The position numbers and the translations under genes are program-made. From Actinokineospora terrae (GTDB lineage Bacteria > Actinomycetota > Actinomycetes > Mycobacteriales > Pseudonocardiaceae): 64,000 bases of DNA. Every line of letters starts with the position of its first letter. Position 1 is the stretch's first letter. Location of the stretch: the NCBI RefSeq assembly GCF_900111175.1, contig NZ_FOGI01000007.1, positions 310,001 through 374,000 of the forward strand, given 5' to 3'. The notes beneath the pieces were generated by a model. The model saw only the letters and a program-made list of their open reading frames with translations. It was not told where the DNA came from and made no database searches. Below, piece by piece: positions 8,593 to 16,721 of this stretch.

Positions 8593-8790
8593 ACCCCGCA
8601 GTCCCCGAACCCCGTGCTCCCCGCCCAATCAAGATCAACTCCCCGACCGGGGCCCACCCTCCCGGGGTCCGGGGTCCCATCTCTGAACCTATCGCTTTGC
8701 CCGCGGTGTCAATAGCGTCGCGCAAGGCCTGTGGACAACCAGCCGCCTTGGGGACAACCCGCCACGCGCGCCCGGCTACTGGTCGCGAAC

Positions 8791-9543
8791 TCACCCGGCG
8801 ACAAGCCGCAGTGCCTCGATCAGCACCGGCCCGGGGATCCGCACCTGCAGGTCCGGCGCCGCGTGCAGCAGCAGGTCCGGCGGCCCCCCGGCCTGGTCCG
8901 CCAGCCGGTCGATCAGGATCGCGATCTCCACCCCGCTGAACTTCTGCCAGTGCTGCGGCCAGTCCGGCGGCACCGCGTCGTCGGTCACGAACGCGTCGAC
9001 CACCCGGTCGCGCAGCACCAGCCGGGTCCGGGGCGGCCGGGTCGGGTCCGCGGGCAGCACGAGCGTCGCGGCGAGGACGGCGATCACGGCTTCCCGGTAC
9101 TCGATCTGCCCGGTGTGCGCCAGCTGCAGCACCGCCTCCGCCTCCGACCGCGGTTGCGGCCACCCCAGCGCCACCGGCGACGGCCGGTACTGGGGGTTGG
9201 CCTGGAACTCCGCGATGACCCCGCCCCAGGTGTCCACCGGGTAGCGGCCGACCACCGCCCAGTCGGGGGTGTCCGGGCCGGGGTGGGAGGGGTCGAGGAC
9301 CTCCACCCAGCCGCCGGGGTGGCCCAGGGCGTAGGACCGCATCTCCGGGGTGATCGGGGGCGACCACCGGGGGCGGTAGCGCGGGTTGGGGACGAACTCG
9401 CTGGTGATCTCCCCGTTGCCGTCGACCAAGTACCTGCCTGCGACCTGCCCGTCCTCGGCGACGACCGGCAGCCAGCTGTCGGGCGCGGACTTGGCCTCCG
9501 CGCGCAGGGCGGCGGTGATCGGAGGACGGTGCGGGGTCGACAT
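8791..9543 (-). CDS. Type VII secretion system-associated / SseB-like protein with duplicated N-terminal module
   Basis: A 250-residue protein. The start at 9543 (MSTPHRPPITAAL) is chosen because sequence upstream lacks coding character. Residues about 60-115 match the pattern I associate with streptomycete T7SS-associated proteins: W-x-VLDP, PDWAVVGRYPVD, EFQANPQYRPSPVALGWPQP. Residues about 10-55 (DSWLPVVAEDGQVAGRYLVD, SEFVPNPRYRPRW) are a second, diverged copy of that module. The C-terminal half resembles SseB-type domains (VLPADPTRPPRTRLVLRD, then LIDRLADQAGG). No ESX genes lie nearby, so the link to secretion rests on family resemblance only. Confidence 0.62.
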   Translation of the reverse strand: MSTPHRPPITAALRAEAKSAPDSWLPVVAEDGQVAGRYLVDGNGEITSEFVPNPRYRPRWSPPITPEMRSYALGHPGGWVEVLDPSHPGPDTPDWAVVGRYPVDTWGGVIAEFQANPQYRPSPVALGWPQPRSEAEAVLQLAHTGQIEYREAVIAVLAATLVLPADPTRPPRTRLVLRDRVVDAFVTDDAVPPDWPQHWQKFSGVEIAILIDRLADQAGGPPDLLLHAAPDLQVRIPGPVLIEALRLVAG

Positions 9544-10152
9544 CGGCCGTGCCACTCTCCCTGGCTCGTGACGGGTCCTGACGAGTAACTCGCAGGGTAC
9601 GAGAATCGGTTGCCGGAGACGGGACGACAGGGCGACACCGCCCGGGGGTCGCGCAGTCTTGCCCGACCAGGTGGAACGCGGCTTCACCCCAACCGGTGAC
9701 CACGGAATCGCCTGCTCACACTCCGTGTAGGCGCGGACCTGCGTGGACGCGGGGGAGCGGCCAACATCGACAGTGCCCCTGACGCCTCCGGTCGGATCTG
9801 CCAGGTGTACCCGTTCGTGTCCAAGGTGGGCTCCGGGACCGCACGTCGTCCGGGCTGGGGAACGCGGCGAGCGGCGCGGTCCGGTCACGACACCGCCGGG
9901 CCGCCGTCAGTAGCCGAGCGGAGTGTGCTCGTGGCAGCGGCATTGGGCCATCCCGGTGAACCACGGGGGCCACCGAATCCCGCAGTGGTGCGAAATCCAC
10001 CGCCATCCGGGTGTCGACGGCTGGTCGGGCCGTTGGTCGATATGTCCACAGTGGACTCGACGCTATGCCTGCATTTACGAAACAATAGGCAACACGATCA
10101 GATGGGCGTTTCGCTGTCGTCATGGCGCTTGGCATGCGGGATCATCTGCGCC
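9544..10152. other. About 600 bp without a supported gene
   Basis: Reading frames on both strands here are short or lack plausible starts and codon use. The interval contains a TGTCCACAGTGGAC palindrome near 10043 and somewhat AT-rich sequence around 10075-10110, which may hold the promoter of the XRE gene downstream. No RNA gene was recognised. Confidence 0.5.
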
Positions 10153-10626
10153 ATGACCGGTCGGGACGGCGAAGACACCAACTCTTGGCCACTCGGGGAA
10201 CTGCTGCGCCGTGCGCGTGACGATAAGGGCTGGTCGCAGGAGGACGCGGCGCAGAAGGCCCGGTTCTCCCGCACCTCGTGGCAGCAGTTGGAGAGTGGGC
10301 GGCGGGCGGACCGCAAGCCGTTCCGCCCCAAGGCGGACACGGTGATCAACGCCGCGCTGGCGGTGGACATCGAACCGAGCGAGGCGCTGCGGCTGGCCAA
10401 CCTCGACCCGACCAAGTACGAGCCTGCCCGCGCCGGGCGGCCAACGGCGACGGTCACCGAGGTCCGCGAGCTGGTGATGCGGCTGACCGAGGAGCAGCGG
10501 CAGGCGGTGGTCAACCTGATCCGGTCGTTCACCGAGCCGATCCCCTCGACCTCGCCCACCACCGCCGAGGCCTACCGGCACAACAACGTGCTGCCGCACA
10601 AGAAGCGCGGCAAGGGCGACTACTAG
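10153..10626 (+). CDS. XRE family helix-turn-helix regulator
   Basis: A 157-residue protein. Residues 12-75 form a Cro/CI-type helix-turn-helix (LGELLRRARDDKGWSQEDAA, RFSRTSWQQLESGRRADRK). A helical middle region resembles transcription-factor dimerisation segments (VTEVRELVMRLTEEQRQAVV). The C-terminus is basic (LPHKKRGKGDY). The ribosome-binding site is weak, and an ATG at 10102 in the same frame is an alternative. No obvious target or partner lies beside it. Confidence 0.78.
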   Translation: MTGRDGEDTNSWPLGELLRRARDDKGWSQEDAAQKARFSRTSWQQLESGRRADRKPFRPKADTVINAALAVDIEPSEALRLANLDPTKYEPARAGRPTATVTEVRELVMRLTEEQRQAVVNLIRSFTEPIPSTSPTTAEAYRHNNVLPHKKRGKGDY

Positions 10627-10752
10627 CGGCACCGCCGAACGGGTGGAGTTCGGACACCGTTCCTCCGCACAACGTCCACCCGATCGCACCACCGGCCGGG
10701 GCAGGCTGGGTCGTGGACCCGCCCACCCGGGGCGGGCTGCGAGAGGAGTGCC

Positions 10753-11244
10753 ATGAGCACGGTCGTCCTGGGGGCTGTCGCAGCGGTGTTCGCGAGCGTC
10801 CTGCCCGCGGATGCGGGGACCAGCATCACCTTCGCGGGCGCGCCCGGCGCCTTCCCGGTCGACGGGGCCAGCGGCGCGTGGGCGACGCCCGAGCTGGAGC
10901 CGAGGATCTGGGAGTACGACAACGTCATCAAGTTCGACAGTGACAGCTACAACGGGCACGGGTTCGACTGGCTGGCCATCGAGCTCTCCGGTGCCGGTGG
11001 CGCCCCGCTCGCGCCGGGGACCTACACCGGCGTGACCAACCGGTACCAGCACCCGGACAACGTCGGCATCCAGGTGATCTGGAACGGGCTCGGCTGCGGC
11101 GACGACACCGCCGAGTTCACCATCACCACCCTGGAGCGCGACGAGGACACTGGGCGCCTCACCGCGTTCGACGCCGACATCACCCAGCGCTGCGGGGCCG
11201 CGGACGGTCCGGTCTTCACCGCCGCGCTGCACCACCGGGGCTGA
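10753..11244 (+). CDS. Small secreted protein of unknown function
   Basis: A 163-residue protein with an ATG preceded by GAGAGGAGTG. Residues 1-22 form a short signal peptide (STVVLGAVAAVFASVLPADAG). The mature part is acidic with aromatic residues and two cysteines (GLGCGDD and TQRCGAA) that could form one disulphide. The content looks like a compact beta-rich domain. I do not recognise the family. It is followed closely by a secreted hydrolase on the same strand. Confidence 0.62.
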   Translation: MSTVVLGAVAAVFASVLPADAGTSITFAGAPGAFPVDGASGAWATPELEPRIWEYDNVIKFDSDSYNGHGFDWLAIELSGAGGAPLAPGTYTGVTNRYQHPDNVGIQVIWNGLGCGDDTAEFTITTLERDEDTGRLTAFDADITQRCGAADGPVFTAALHHRG

Positions 11245-11304
11245 TCGGCGCCAGGGCGAGGATAGGTCTAGACCATAGTGGCCGGTTGTCGCTAGCCTGC
11301 GGCC

Positions 11305-12381
11305 ATGCGGTCGCGTGTGGTCACCCTGCTCCTCGCCCTGGTGTGCGCCCAGGTCCTGCTCGTCGTCCCGGCGACCGCGACCCCGGTGGTCCGGTTGCCG
11401 CGCCCGACCGGACTCCTTCCGGTTGCCACCAAGGCCGTCCACGTCGTCGATGAGTCCAGAGTGGACCCGTGGGCGCCGTCGCCGAGGCCGCGCGAGCTGA
11501 TGGTCCAGCTGTGGTACCCGACGTGGACAACCAGGGGCGAGCGCGCCGAGTACGCCGACGTCGAGGTCACCCGGTCGCTGGAGGCCGCGCTCGGAGCGCC
11601 CCAGGACTCGCTGCGGGTGATCACGCCCAACGCCGTGCGGGATGGCGCCGCGGTGCCGGTCCGGTTGCCGCTTGTGCTGTTCAGCCACGGTTACGCGGGT
11701 TCGCGGGCCACGGGAACGGCACTCGCGGAGGACCTGGCCAGCCACGGGTACCTCGTCGCCGCCGTCGACCACACCTACGAGGCCGCCGCGGTCCGCTTCC
11801 CGGACGGTCGCGTGATCCACCACGGACTCCCGCCCGAGGACGACGTCGCCGCCGCGATCCGGGTCCGGGCCGACGACCTCAGCACGGTGCTGACCGAACT
11901 GCTCCGCCGCCGTCTGGTCGACCCGCGTCGAGTCGCCGCCATCGGCCACTCCGCGGGTGGCGCTACCGCCTTCGAGGCCGCCCGAACCGACCGCCGGATC
12001 CACGCTGCTCTTAATCTCGACGGCGGTCTTACGTCACCGGTGGCTCCGGTCCCGGTTCCAGCGCTCTTGCTGACAGGCGCGTGGCACTTCGACTCGTGGA
12101 CTGAATGGGCTTCGGTGCAACGCTCGTGGGGCCGTCACCTGGCTGTGAACACCATGGGCCACTACAGCTTCACCGACGCGCCGTACTACATCGAGCCCGG
12201 TAACCTGCGCGCACTACCGGCCGATATCTTCGCCGAGCTATTTGGCACCATTAGCCCTACCCGTGCGATCGAGTTGCAGCGCACCTACGTCCGCGCCTTC
12301 CTGGACCGCCAGTTGCGCGGAGTGCCCACCGCGTTGTTCGACCGGGAAGTCCCGCGATACCCGGAAGTCGAGATCCGCTGA
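11305..12381 (+). CDS. Secreted alpha/beta hydrolase, PAF acetylhydrolase (plasma/isoform II) family
   Basis: A 358-residue protein with an N-terminal signal peptide (VVTLLLALVCAQVLLVVPATA). PAF-AH/dienelactone hydrolase-type features follow: ELMVQLWYPTW, LPLVLFSHGYAGSRAT, a catalytic nucleophile in AIGHSAGGATAFEAA, a LNLDGGL segment supporting the acid, and a late NTMGHYSFTD for the His. Family members cleave short acyl esters of phospholipids or related lipids. The natural substrate is not predictable. The gene ends 4 bases from the convergent XRE gene. Confidence 0.86.
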   Translation: MRSRVVTLLLALVCAQVLLVVPATATPVVRLPRPTGLLPVATKAVHVVDESRVDPWAPSPRPRELMVQLWYPTWTTRGERAEYADVEVTRSLEAALGAPQDSLRVITPNAVRDGAAVPVRLPLVLFSHGYAGSRATGTALAEDLASHGYLVAAVDHTYEAAAVRFPDGRVIHHGLPPEDDVAAAIRVRADDLSTVLTELLRRRLVDPRRVAAIGHSAGGATAFEAARTDRRIHAALNLDGGLTSPVAPVPVPALLLTGAWHFDSWTEWASVQRSWGRHLAVNTMGHYSFTDAPYYIEPGNLRALPADIFAELFGTISPTRAIELQRTYVRAFLDRQLRGVPTALFDREVPRYPEVEIR

Positions 12382-12385
12382 ACCG

Positions 12386-12832
12386 TCACCCGGCCGCGGA
12401 ATCGTCGTCCCGCGCTTTCTCGGTCAGCCGGTGGAATTGGTCGACAATGAGCTGCACGTTGTTCTCGATCCGGTCGAGCCGTTCCGTCCGGACATCGATC
12501 ACGTCGATCTTCCCGCTGATTTCCCGCAACAGGTGGACGATCAACTCCAGGTACCCCGGCACGTCATCGGCCGACTTGGCCGCAGGCTCACCCGGCCGCG
12601 GCGGGGACCGGTGCTCCAGCACGGAAATCAGGTGCTGCGGGTGCAGTTCCAACGCCGTCGACAACGCCTCCAGCGTCAGCGGGCTGCGCTTGCGGTCGCC
12701 GAGGTTGTACTGGATCTCCCGAATGGTCCCCTTCGACAGCTGCGACCGCCGGATCAGTTCCTGCTGATTGAGCCCCAGCGCCACCATCCGCTCGCCAACC
12801 ACAGCAGCCACCGCCGCCCAGTCTTCCTCCAC
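12386..12832 (-). CDS. XRE family helix-turn-helix regulator
   Basis: A 148-residue protein. The GTG at 12832 is chosen because GGAGGG lies 6 bases ahead, and the longer upstream reading looks non-coding. Residues 1-75 are a Cro/CI-type domain (EDWAAVAAVVGERMVALGLN, QQELIRRSQLSKGTIREIQY, SPLTLEALSTALELHPQHLI). The tail is a heptad-like helix (IVHLLREISGKIDVIDVRTE, RLDRIENNVQLIVDQFHRLT), a probable coiled-coil dimeriser. It is divergent from the Sel1/TPR gene, sharing an AT-rich interval with a palindrome. Confidence 0.82.
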   Translation of the reverse strand: MEEDWAAVAAVVGERMVALGLNQQELIRRSQLSKGTIREIQYNLGDRKRSPLTLEALSTALELHPQHLISVLEHRSPPRPGEPAAKSADDVPGYLELIVHLLREISGKIDVIDVRTERLDRIENNVQLIVDQFHRLTEKARDDDSAAG

Positions 12833-12909
12833 CAATTCCCTCCACCCTCGGCACAGGCGCCCGAGAGTAGCGCCCCCCGATTGTCGAGGCAGCCCGCCCG
12901 GCGGTACGG

Positions 12910-12919
12910 TTAATATTAA
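12910..12919. promoter_or_regulatory. AT-rich palindrome TTAATATTAA between divergent genes
   Basis: A perfect 10-bp palindrome sits in an AT-rich patch (about 12905-12945) that stands out from the high-GC surroundings, between the XRE regulator and the Sel1/TPR gene. It is a plausible operator or promoter core for one or both genes. Confidence 0.45.
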
Positions 12920-12955
12920 TCCAATAGAACGGATAAAAAGAGTTGTCCCGAGAGG

Positions 12956-13837
12956 GTGTTGAGTCGACTCCGCAACCTGCACACCACCTCCGGCAGTGCT
13001 GCGGACGCCAGCTCTCGGGCGACTTCCCACTCGGCCCGCAACGCCCTACCCCCGCAGCCCCTAGCAGTCCCTCCCGCCAAGCGACCTCCTTCACCATCCG
13101 CGCCGTCGAGCCGCTACGAGAAGAACGAGTTGCGTGGTGCGCAACGCTGGTGGCGGCGTGCGGCGGATGCGGGCCATTGGCTAGCGGCATTGGAGTTGGC
13201 ACGGATCACCAGTGATTCCGCGCTGCATGCCAAGCGAGTCCTTCTGCGGCAGGCGGCTCGTGGCGGTATCGGGCCTGCCGCGTCGGTTCTGGGCGGCATG
13301 CTGTCGCGCGAAGGGAGGTGGATCTCGTCAGCTGCTGTCCTGCACAAGGCCGCGGCCGCCGGAGATGTCTCCTGTCTGCGGATTCTCGGTGTCGCCTACG
13401 CCGAGTTGGGACGGACAGGCAAGGCGCGTGAGGTTTGGGCTAGAGCTGCGGAAGCGGGCAGCGCCCCCGCTGCGGTCAACCTCGGCACGGTGGAAGCGCA
13501 GTCCGGCCGTGTCCCTGCGGCCCTAGCGATATGGGAAAGCCTTGAGGAGTCCAGCTACTCGCCGGTCGCCTTTCGTTGCCGAGGTGTGGCCGCGCTGCTG
13601 GCTGGTGACCACGCAAGTGCGCTCGCTCTTCTCGCGAAGGCCAACGAGGTGACCGACTGGCGTTCGTCGGTACTCCTGGCCTATTCCCATGCCCGCCTCG
13701 GGAGCTCGGCCGAGGCGGCGATCTGGATTCGGATAGCGCGTCGTGTCGGCCTGGGCAGCGCACGAGACGGTCACGTTTACCTGCGCAAGGTCGTGGCCGG
13801 TGACTGGTTGGCAGTGGTGGGCGATTGGCAACGATAG
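12956..13837 (+). CDS. Sel1/TPR repeat protein
   Basis: A 293-residue protein. From residue 55 onward it consists of helical repeats with the Sel1/TPR pattern (GAQRWWRRAADAGHWLAALE, AARGGIGPAASVLGGMLSRE, HKAAAAGDVSCLRILGVAYA, ARAAEAGSAPAAVNLGTVEA). Such solenoids scaffold protein-protein contacts. The first 50 residues are Ser/Pro-rich and of doubtful coding character, so the GTG at 12956 may not be the true start. Base composition is lower in GC than the neighbours. It is divergent from an XRE regulator. Confidence 0.7.
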   Translation: MLSRLRNLHTTSGSAADASSRATSHSARNALPPQPLAVPPAKRPPSPSAPSSRYEKNELRGAQRWWRRAADAGHWLAALELARITSDSALHAKRVLLRQAARGGIGPAASVLGGMLSREGRWISSAAVLHKAAAAGDVSCLRILGVAYAELGRTGKAREVWARAAEAGSAPAAVNLGTVEAQSGRVPAALAIWESLEESSYSPVAFRCRGVAALLAGDHASALALLAKANEVTDWRSSVLLAYSHARLGSSAEAAIWIRIARRVGLGSARDGHVYLRKVVAGDWLAVVGDWQR

Positions 13838-14259
13838 CGAGAACAAGGTCAGGCCCTGGCCCGCGATCTCGCAGACCAGAGCCCGACATCACCCGGCGAA
13901 AGGTGTCCACCGACCATCGCTCCAACGGCCCCCACCGCCAACACAACAGCCAAACCCTCCAGGCGCCCATCCCCCCGCACCCAACCTCGCCACCCCGAAC
14001 CCGCCCGCCGCACCCCCACAACAAGCGCCCCACACAGACCCCAAACACCTAACGCGCCCCCCACTCAGGGGCCCGGGGCCAAGCTCTCCCGGTCGGGCAC
14101 AGTCAAACCCGCGCCCCCACTCGGGGGCACAGTCAAACCCGCGCCCCCACTCGGGGGTCCGGGGGCGAAGCCTCCCGGGCGGGCCTGGGGTTGCACCCCA
14201 GAGAAAATGACGAGCGACACCCCCCGCGCTTTCCGCGGGCACACCTCGCCCAGAGCTCG
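13838..14259. other. Gene-free interval upstream of tRNA-Arg, with tandem repeats
   Basis: No convincing reading frame is present. The left part is unusually C-rich on the plus strand (13925-14060). The right part holds a 30-bp tandem duplication and related GC-rich elements, described separately. Confidence 0.55.
14095..14154. repeat. 30-bp tandem repeat, two copies
   Basis: The unit begins GGGCACAGTCAAACCCGCGC and ends CCCCACTCGG. Copies lie at 14095-14124 and 14125-14154 and are identical. A partial relative (CGCGCCCCCCACTCAGGGG) lies at 14053-14071. The array sits about 100 bp downstream of the 3' end of tRNA-Arg. Confidence 0.85.
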
Positions 14260-14332
14260 TGCCCCCGGCAGGATTCGAACCTGCGACGCACGGTTTAGGA
14301 AACCGATGCTCTATCCCCTGAGCTACGAGGGC
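14260..14332 (-). tRNA. tRNA-Arg (anticodon CCT)
   Basis: The minus strand folds as a 73-nt cloverleaf. The acceptor is GCCCTCG/CGGGGGC, the D-arm contains GCTCAGGGGATAGAGC, the anticodon loop is TTCCTAA (CCT, reading AGG), and the T-arm is GCAGG-TTCGAAT-CCTGC. The discriminator is A and CCA is not encoded. Confidence 0.96.
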
Positions 14333-14501
14333 GGCGCCTGACACCCTACCGGGTCCGTCTCTGGCACGGCTCGCGGGTGGTCCTCAGGGTGGACGTCCGG
14401 GGAGGGGGGTGGGTGGTCCACTAGGGGCGATACCGGATGTCGGTCCGTTTGAGGTGTGGGCAGGATGCTCCTGGTACGGGCTGTGGATGAGGGGAGTCGG
14501 G

Positions 14502-15422
14502 GTGGCTGGGCGGCGGTTGGAGATCGATGGGGTGTCCAAGCGGTACGGGGACATCGTGGCGTTGCGGGAGATGACGTTCCAGGTCGGGGCGGGGGAGCTG
14601 TTCGGGTTCGTCGGGTCGAACGGGGCCGGGAAGACGACCACGATGCGGATCGCGCTGGGGGTGTTGGCGGCGGATGCCGGGGTGGTCCGGTGGGACGGGG
14701 AGCCGATCACCCTGGAGACGCGCAGGCACATCGGCTACATGCCGGAGGAGCGCGGGCTCTACCCGAAGATGAAGGTCGCCGAGCAGCTGGTCTACCTGGC
14801 TAGGCTGCACGGTTTGACCACGGCGCAGGCGAAGCGGTCCGTGCAGGAGTGGACCGAGCGGCTGGGTGTCGCGGCCAGGCGTGACGACGAGGTGCAGAAG
14901 TTGAGCCTGGGCAACCAGCAGCGGGTGCAGCTCGCGGCGGCGCTGGTGCACAACCCGTCGATCCTGGTGCTGGACGAGCCGTTCTCCGGGCTGGACCCGG
15001 TCGCGGTGGACGTGATGAGCAAGGTGTTGTCGGACAAGGCGGCGGAGGGGGTGCCGGTGGTGTTCTCCAGCCACCAGTTGGACCTGGTCGAGCGGTTGTG
15101 CCACCGGGTAGGGATTGTCCGCAATGGACAGATGGTCGCCTGCGACACGGTCGAGGCGTTGCGCGCGGGCGGCATCGAGCACCTGGTGGTGGACGCGCCG
15201 CGGGCTCCGCGCGGGTGGGCGGACGGGCTGCCGGGTGTCACGGTGGTCGAGCAGACCGGCACCAAGACCGTGTTCGAGCTGGGCGAGGGGGTCGACGACC
15301 AGGCCGTGCTGCGGGCGGCGCTGGCGACCGGGCCGGTCACCGAGTTCAGCAGGCGCGGGCAGTCGCTGACCGAGCTGTTCCGCAACGTGGTGTCCGAGTC
15401 GCACGAGGCGGTGGCGGCATGA
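14502..15422 (+). CDS. ABC transporter ATP-binding protein (NatA/YhaQ-like exporter)
   Basis: A 306-residue ATPase. The GTG at 14502 follows GGGGAG with good spacing; the ATG at 14487 is an alternative adding five residues. Motifs are Walker A GSNGAGKTTT, a Q-loop in IGYMPEERGLYP, a signature-like LSLGNQQRVQLAAAL (in place of LSGGQ), Walker B ILVLDEPFSGLD and the switch His in VVFSSHQLD. The C-terminal 90 residues resemble the DUF4162 tail of this family. It overlaps the permease gene (ATGA), forming a two-gene exporter. The substrate is unknown; relatives export Na+ or drugs. Confidence 0.92.
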   Translation: MAGRRLEIDGVSKRYGDIVALREMTFQVGAGELFGFVGSNGAGKTTTMRIALGVLAADAGVVRWDGEPITLETRRHIGYMPEERGLYPKMKVAEQLVYLARLHGLTTAQAKRSVQEWTERLGVAARRDDEVQKLSLGNQQRVQLAAALVHNPSILVLDEPFSGLDPVAVDVMSKVLSDKAAEGVPVVFSSHQLDLVERLCHRVGIVRNGQMVACDTVEALRAGGIEHLVVDAPRAPRGWADGLPGVTVVEQTGTKTVFELGEGVDDQAVLRAALATGPVTEFSRRGQSLTELFRNVVSESHEAVAA

Positions 15423-16624
15423 GTTCGGTTCCCGATGTGCGCGTCGGCAACTGGGAGGCGGTCGGGCTCGTCGCGGGGCGGGAGATCACCGGCAGGCTCA
15501 AGTCCAAGGCCTTCATCATCACCACCGCGGCGACGCTGCTGCTGCTGATCGGCTTCAGCCTGGTGATGAAGTTCGTCGCGGGCGGCTCCGACGCCACGGT
15601 CGGCGTGTCCGGCGGCTCGGTCGCGCTGGAGGCCCCGCTCAAGGCGACGGCCACCTCGATCGGGCAGACCATCGACACCCGGCAGGTCGACGAGGCCGCA
15701 GGCCGGGCGCAGGTGGACAGCGGCGACCTCGACGCGCTCCTGGTCGGCGACGGCAGCAAGATCGTCGTGGTCGTGAAGAAGGAGATCGACGAGAAGCTGC
15801 GCAACACGCTCAACGTGCTGGCCGGTCAGCTCGCGCTCAACCAGGAGATCACCGACCTCGGTGGTGACCCGGCGCAGGTCGGCAAGCAGGTGGCCGATGC
15901 CAAGGCCGAGGTCAGGCCGATGGAGCCGCCGTTCGACTACAACGGCCAGCAGCTGGTCATCGGCATGATCGCCGGGATCCTGATCTACATGTCGCTGCTG
16001 ATCAACGGCCAGTCGGTGGCCCAGGGCGTGGTCGAGGAGAAGTCCAGCCGGGTGGTCGAGCTGCTGCTGGCCACGATCCGGCCGTGGCAGCTGATGCTGG
16101 GCAAGGTGGTCGGCATCGGCGTGGTCGGCCTGGTGCAGATGGTGGTGATCGGCGGGGCCGGGATCGCGGTCGGTCTGGCGACCGGGGTGTTGACCATCTC
16201 GGTGTCGGCCGCGGTCGGCACGGTGGTCTGGCTGGTCGTGTGGTTCCTGCTCGGGTTCTTCGCCTACTCGCTGGTGTTCGCCGCGCTCGGTGCGCTGGTG
16301 TCGCGGCAGGAGGACATCGGTGGGGTCATCACGCCGCCGTTGATGTTCGTGATCCTCGGCTACGTGCTCGGTATCTCGATCCTCCCCTCCGACCCGGGCA
16401 GCAAGCTGATCGAGATCTTGTCGATGGTGCCGCTGTTCGCCCCGACCCTGATGCCGATGCGGTTGGCGATGGGTGGCGTACCGGCGTGGGAGGCCGGGCT
16501 CGCTGTTGTGCTTGTCCTGGCTCTTATCCCGGGCCTGGTGTGGTTGTCCGGCCGCATCTACCGCAACGCCGTGACCCGTAGTGGCGCCAAGGTCAAGCTG
16601 CGGGATGCCCTGCGCGCTACCTGA
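15419..16624 (+). CDS. ABC-2 type exporter permease (NatB-like)
   Basis: A 401-residue membrane protein starting in the ATGA overlap with the ATPase gene. One N-terminal membrane segment (AFIITTAATLLLLIGFSLVM) is followed by a large extracytoplasmic domain of about 150 residues. Five or so further segments follow (QLVIGMIAGILIYMSLLING, VVGLVQMVVIGGAGIAVGLA, VVWLVVWFLLGFFAYSLVFA, PPLMFVILGYVLGISILPSD, AGLAVVLVLALIPGLVWLSG). VVEEKSSRVVELLLATIRPW is the coupling helix typical of NatB/YhaP-type permeases. It forms an exporter with the upstream ATPase. Confidence 0.92.
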   Translation: MSSVPDVRVGNWEAVGLVAGREITGRLKSKAFIITTAATLLLLIGFSLVMKFVAGGSDATVGVSGGSVALEAPLKATATSIGQTIDTRQVDEAAGRAQVDSGDLDALLVGDGSKIVVVVKKEIDEKLRNTLNVLAGQLALNQEITDLGGDPAQVGKQVADAKAEVRPMEPPFDYNGQQLVIGMIAGILIYMSLLINGQSVAQGVVEEKSSRVVELLLATIRPWQLMLGKVVGIGVVGLVQMVVIGGAGIAVGLATGVLTISVSAAVGTVVWLVVWFLLGFFAYSLVFAALGALVSRQEDIGGVITPPLMFVILGYVLGISILPSDPGSKLIEILSMVPLFAPTLMPMRLAMGGVPAWEAGLAVVLVLALIPGLVWLSGRIYRNAVTRSGAKVKLRDALRAT

Positions 16625-16721
16625 TCAAAACACTGTCACGTGTGGAACCGGGCGACAGGGTACGATCTCACCTCATGCACCGCTATTTGGTGACGGAGTG
16701 ACGGTCGACCGGGAGGCGCCT

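Noticed and set aside
10120..12003. 627-residue minus-strand frame across three genes
   Set aside because: Runs antisense through the XRE, secreted protein and hydrolase genes with biased composition and no recognisable domain.
14260..14332. Integrated element at tRNA-Arg(CCT)
   Set aside because: No integrase, excisionase or duplicated tRNA 3' end is visible on either side within the window.
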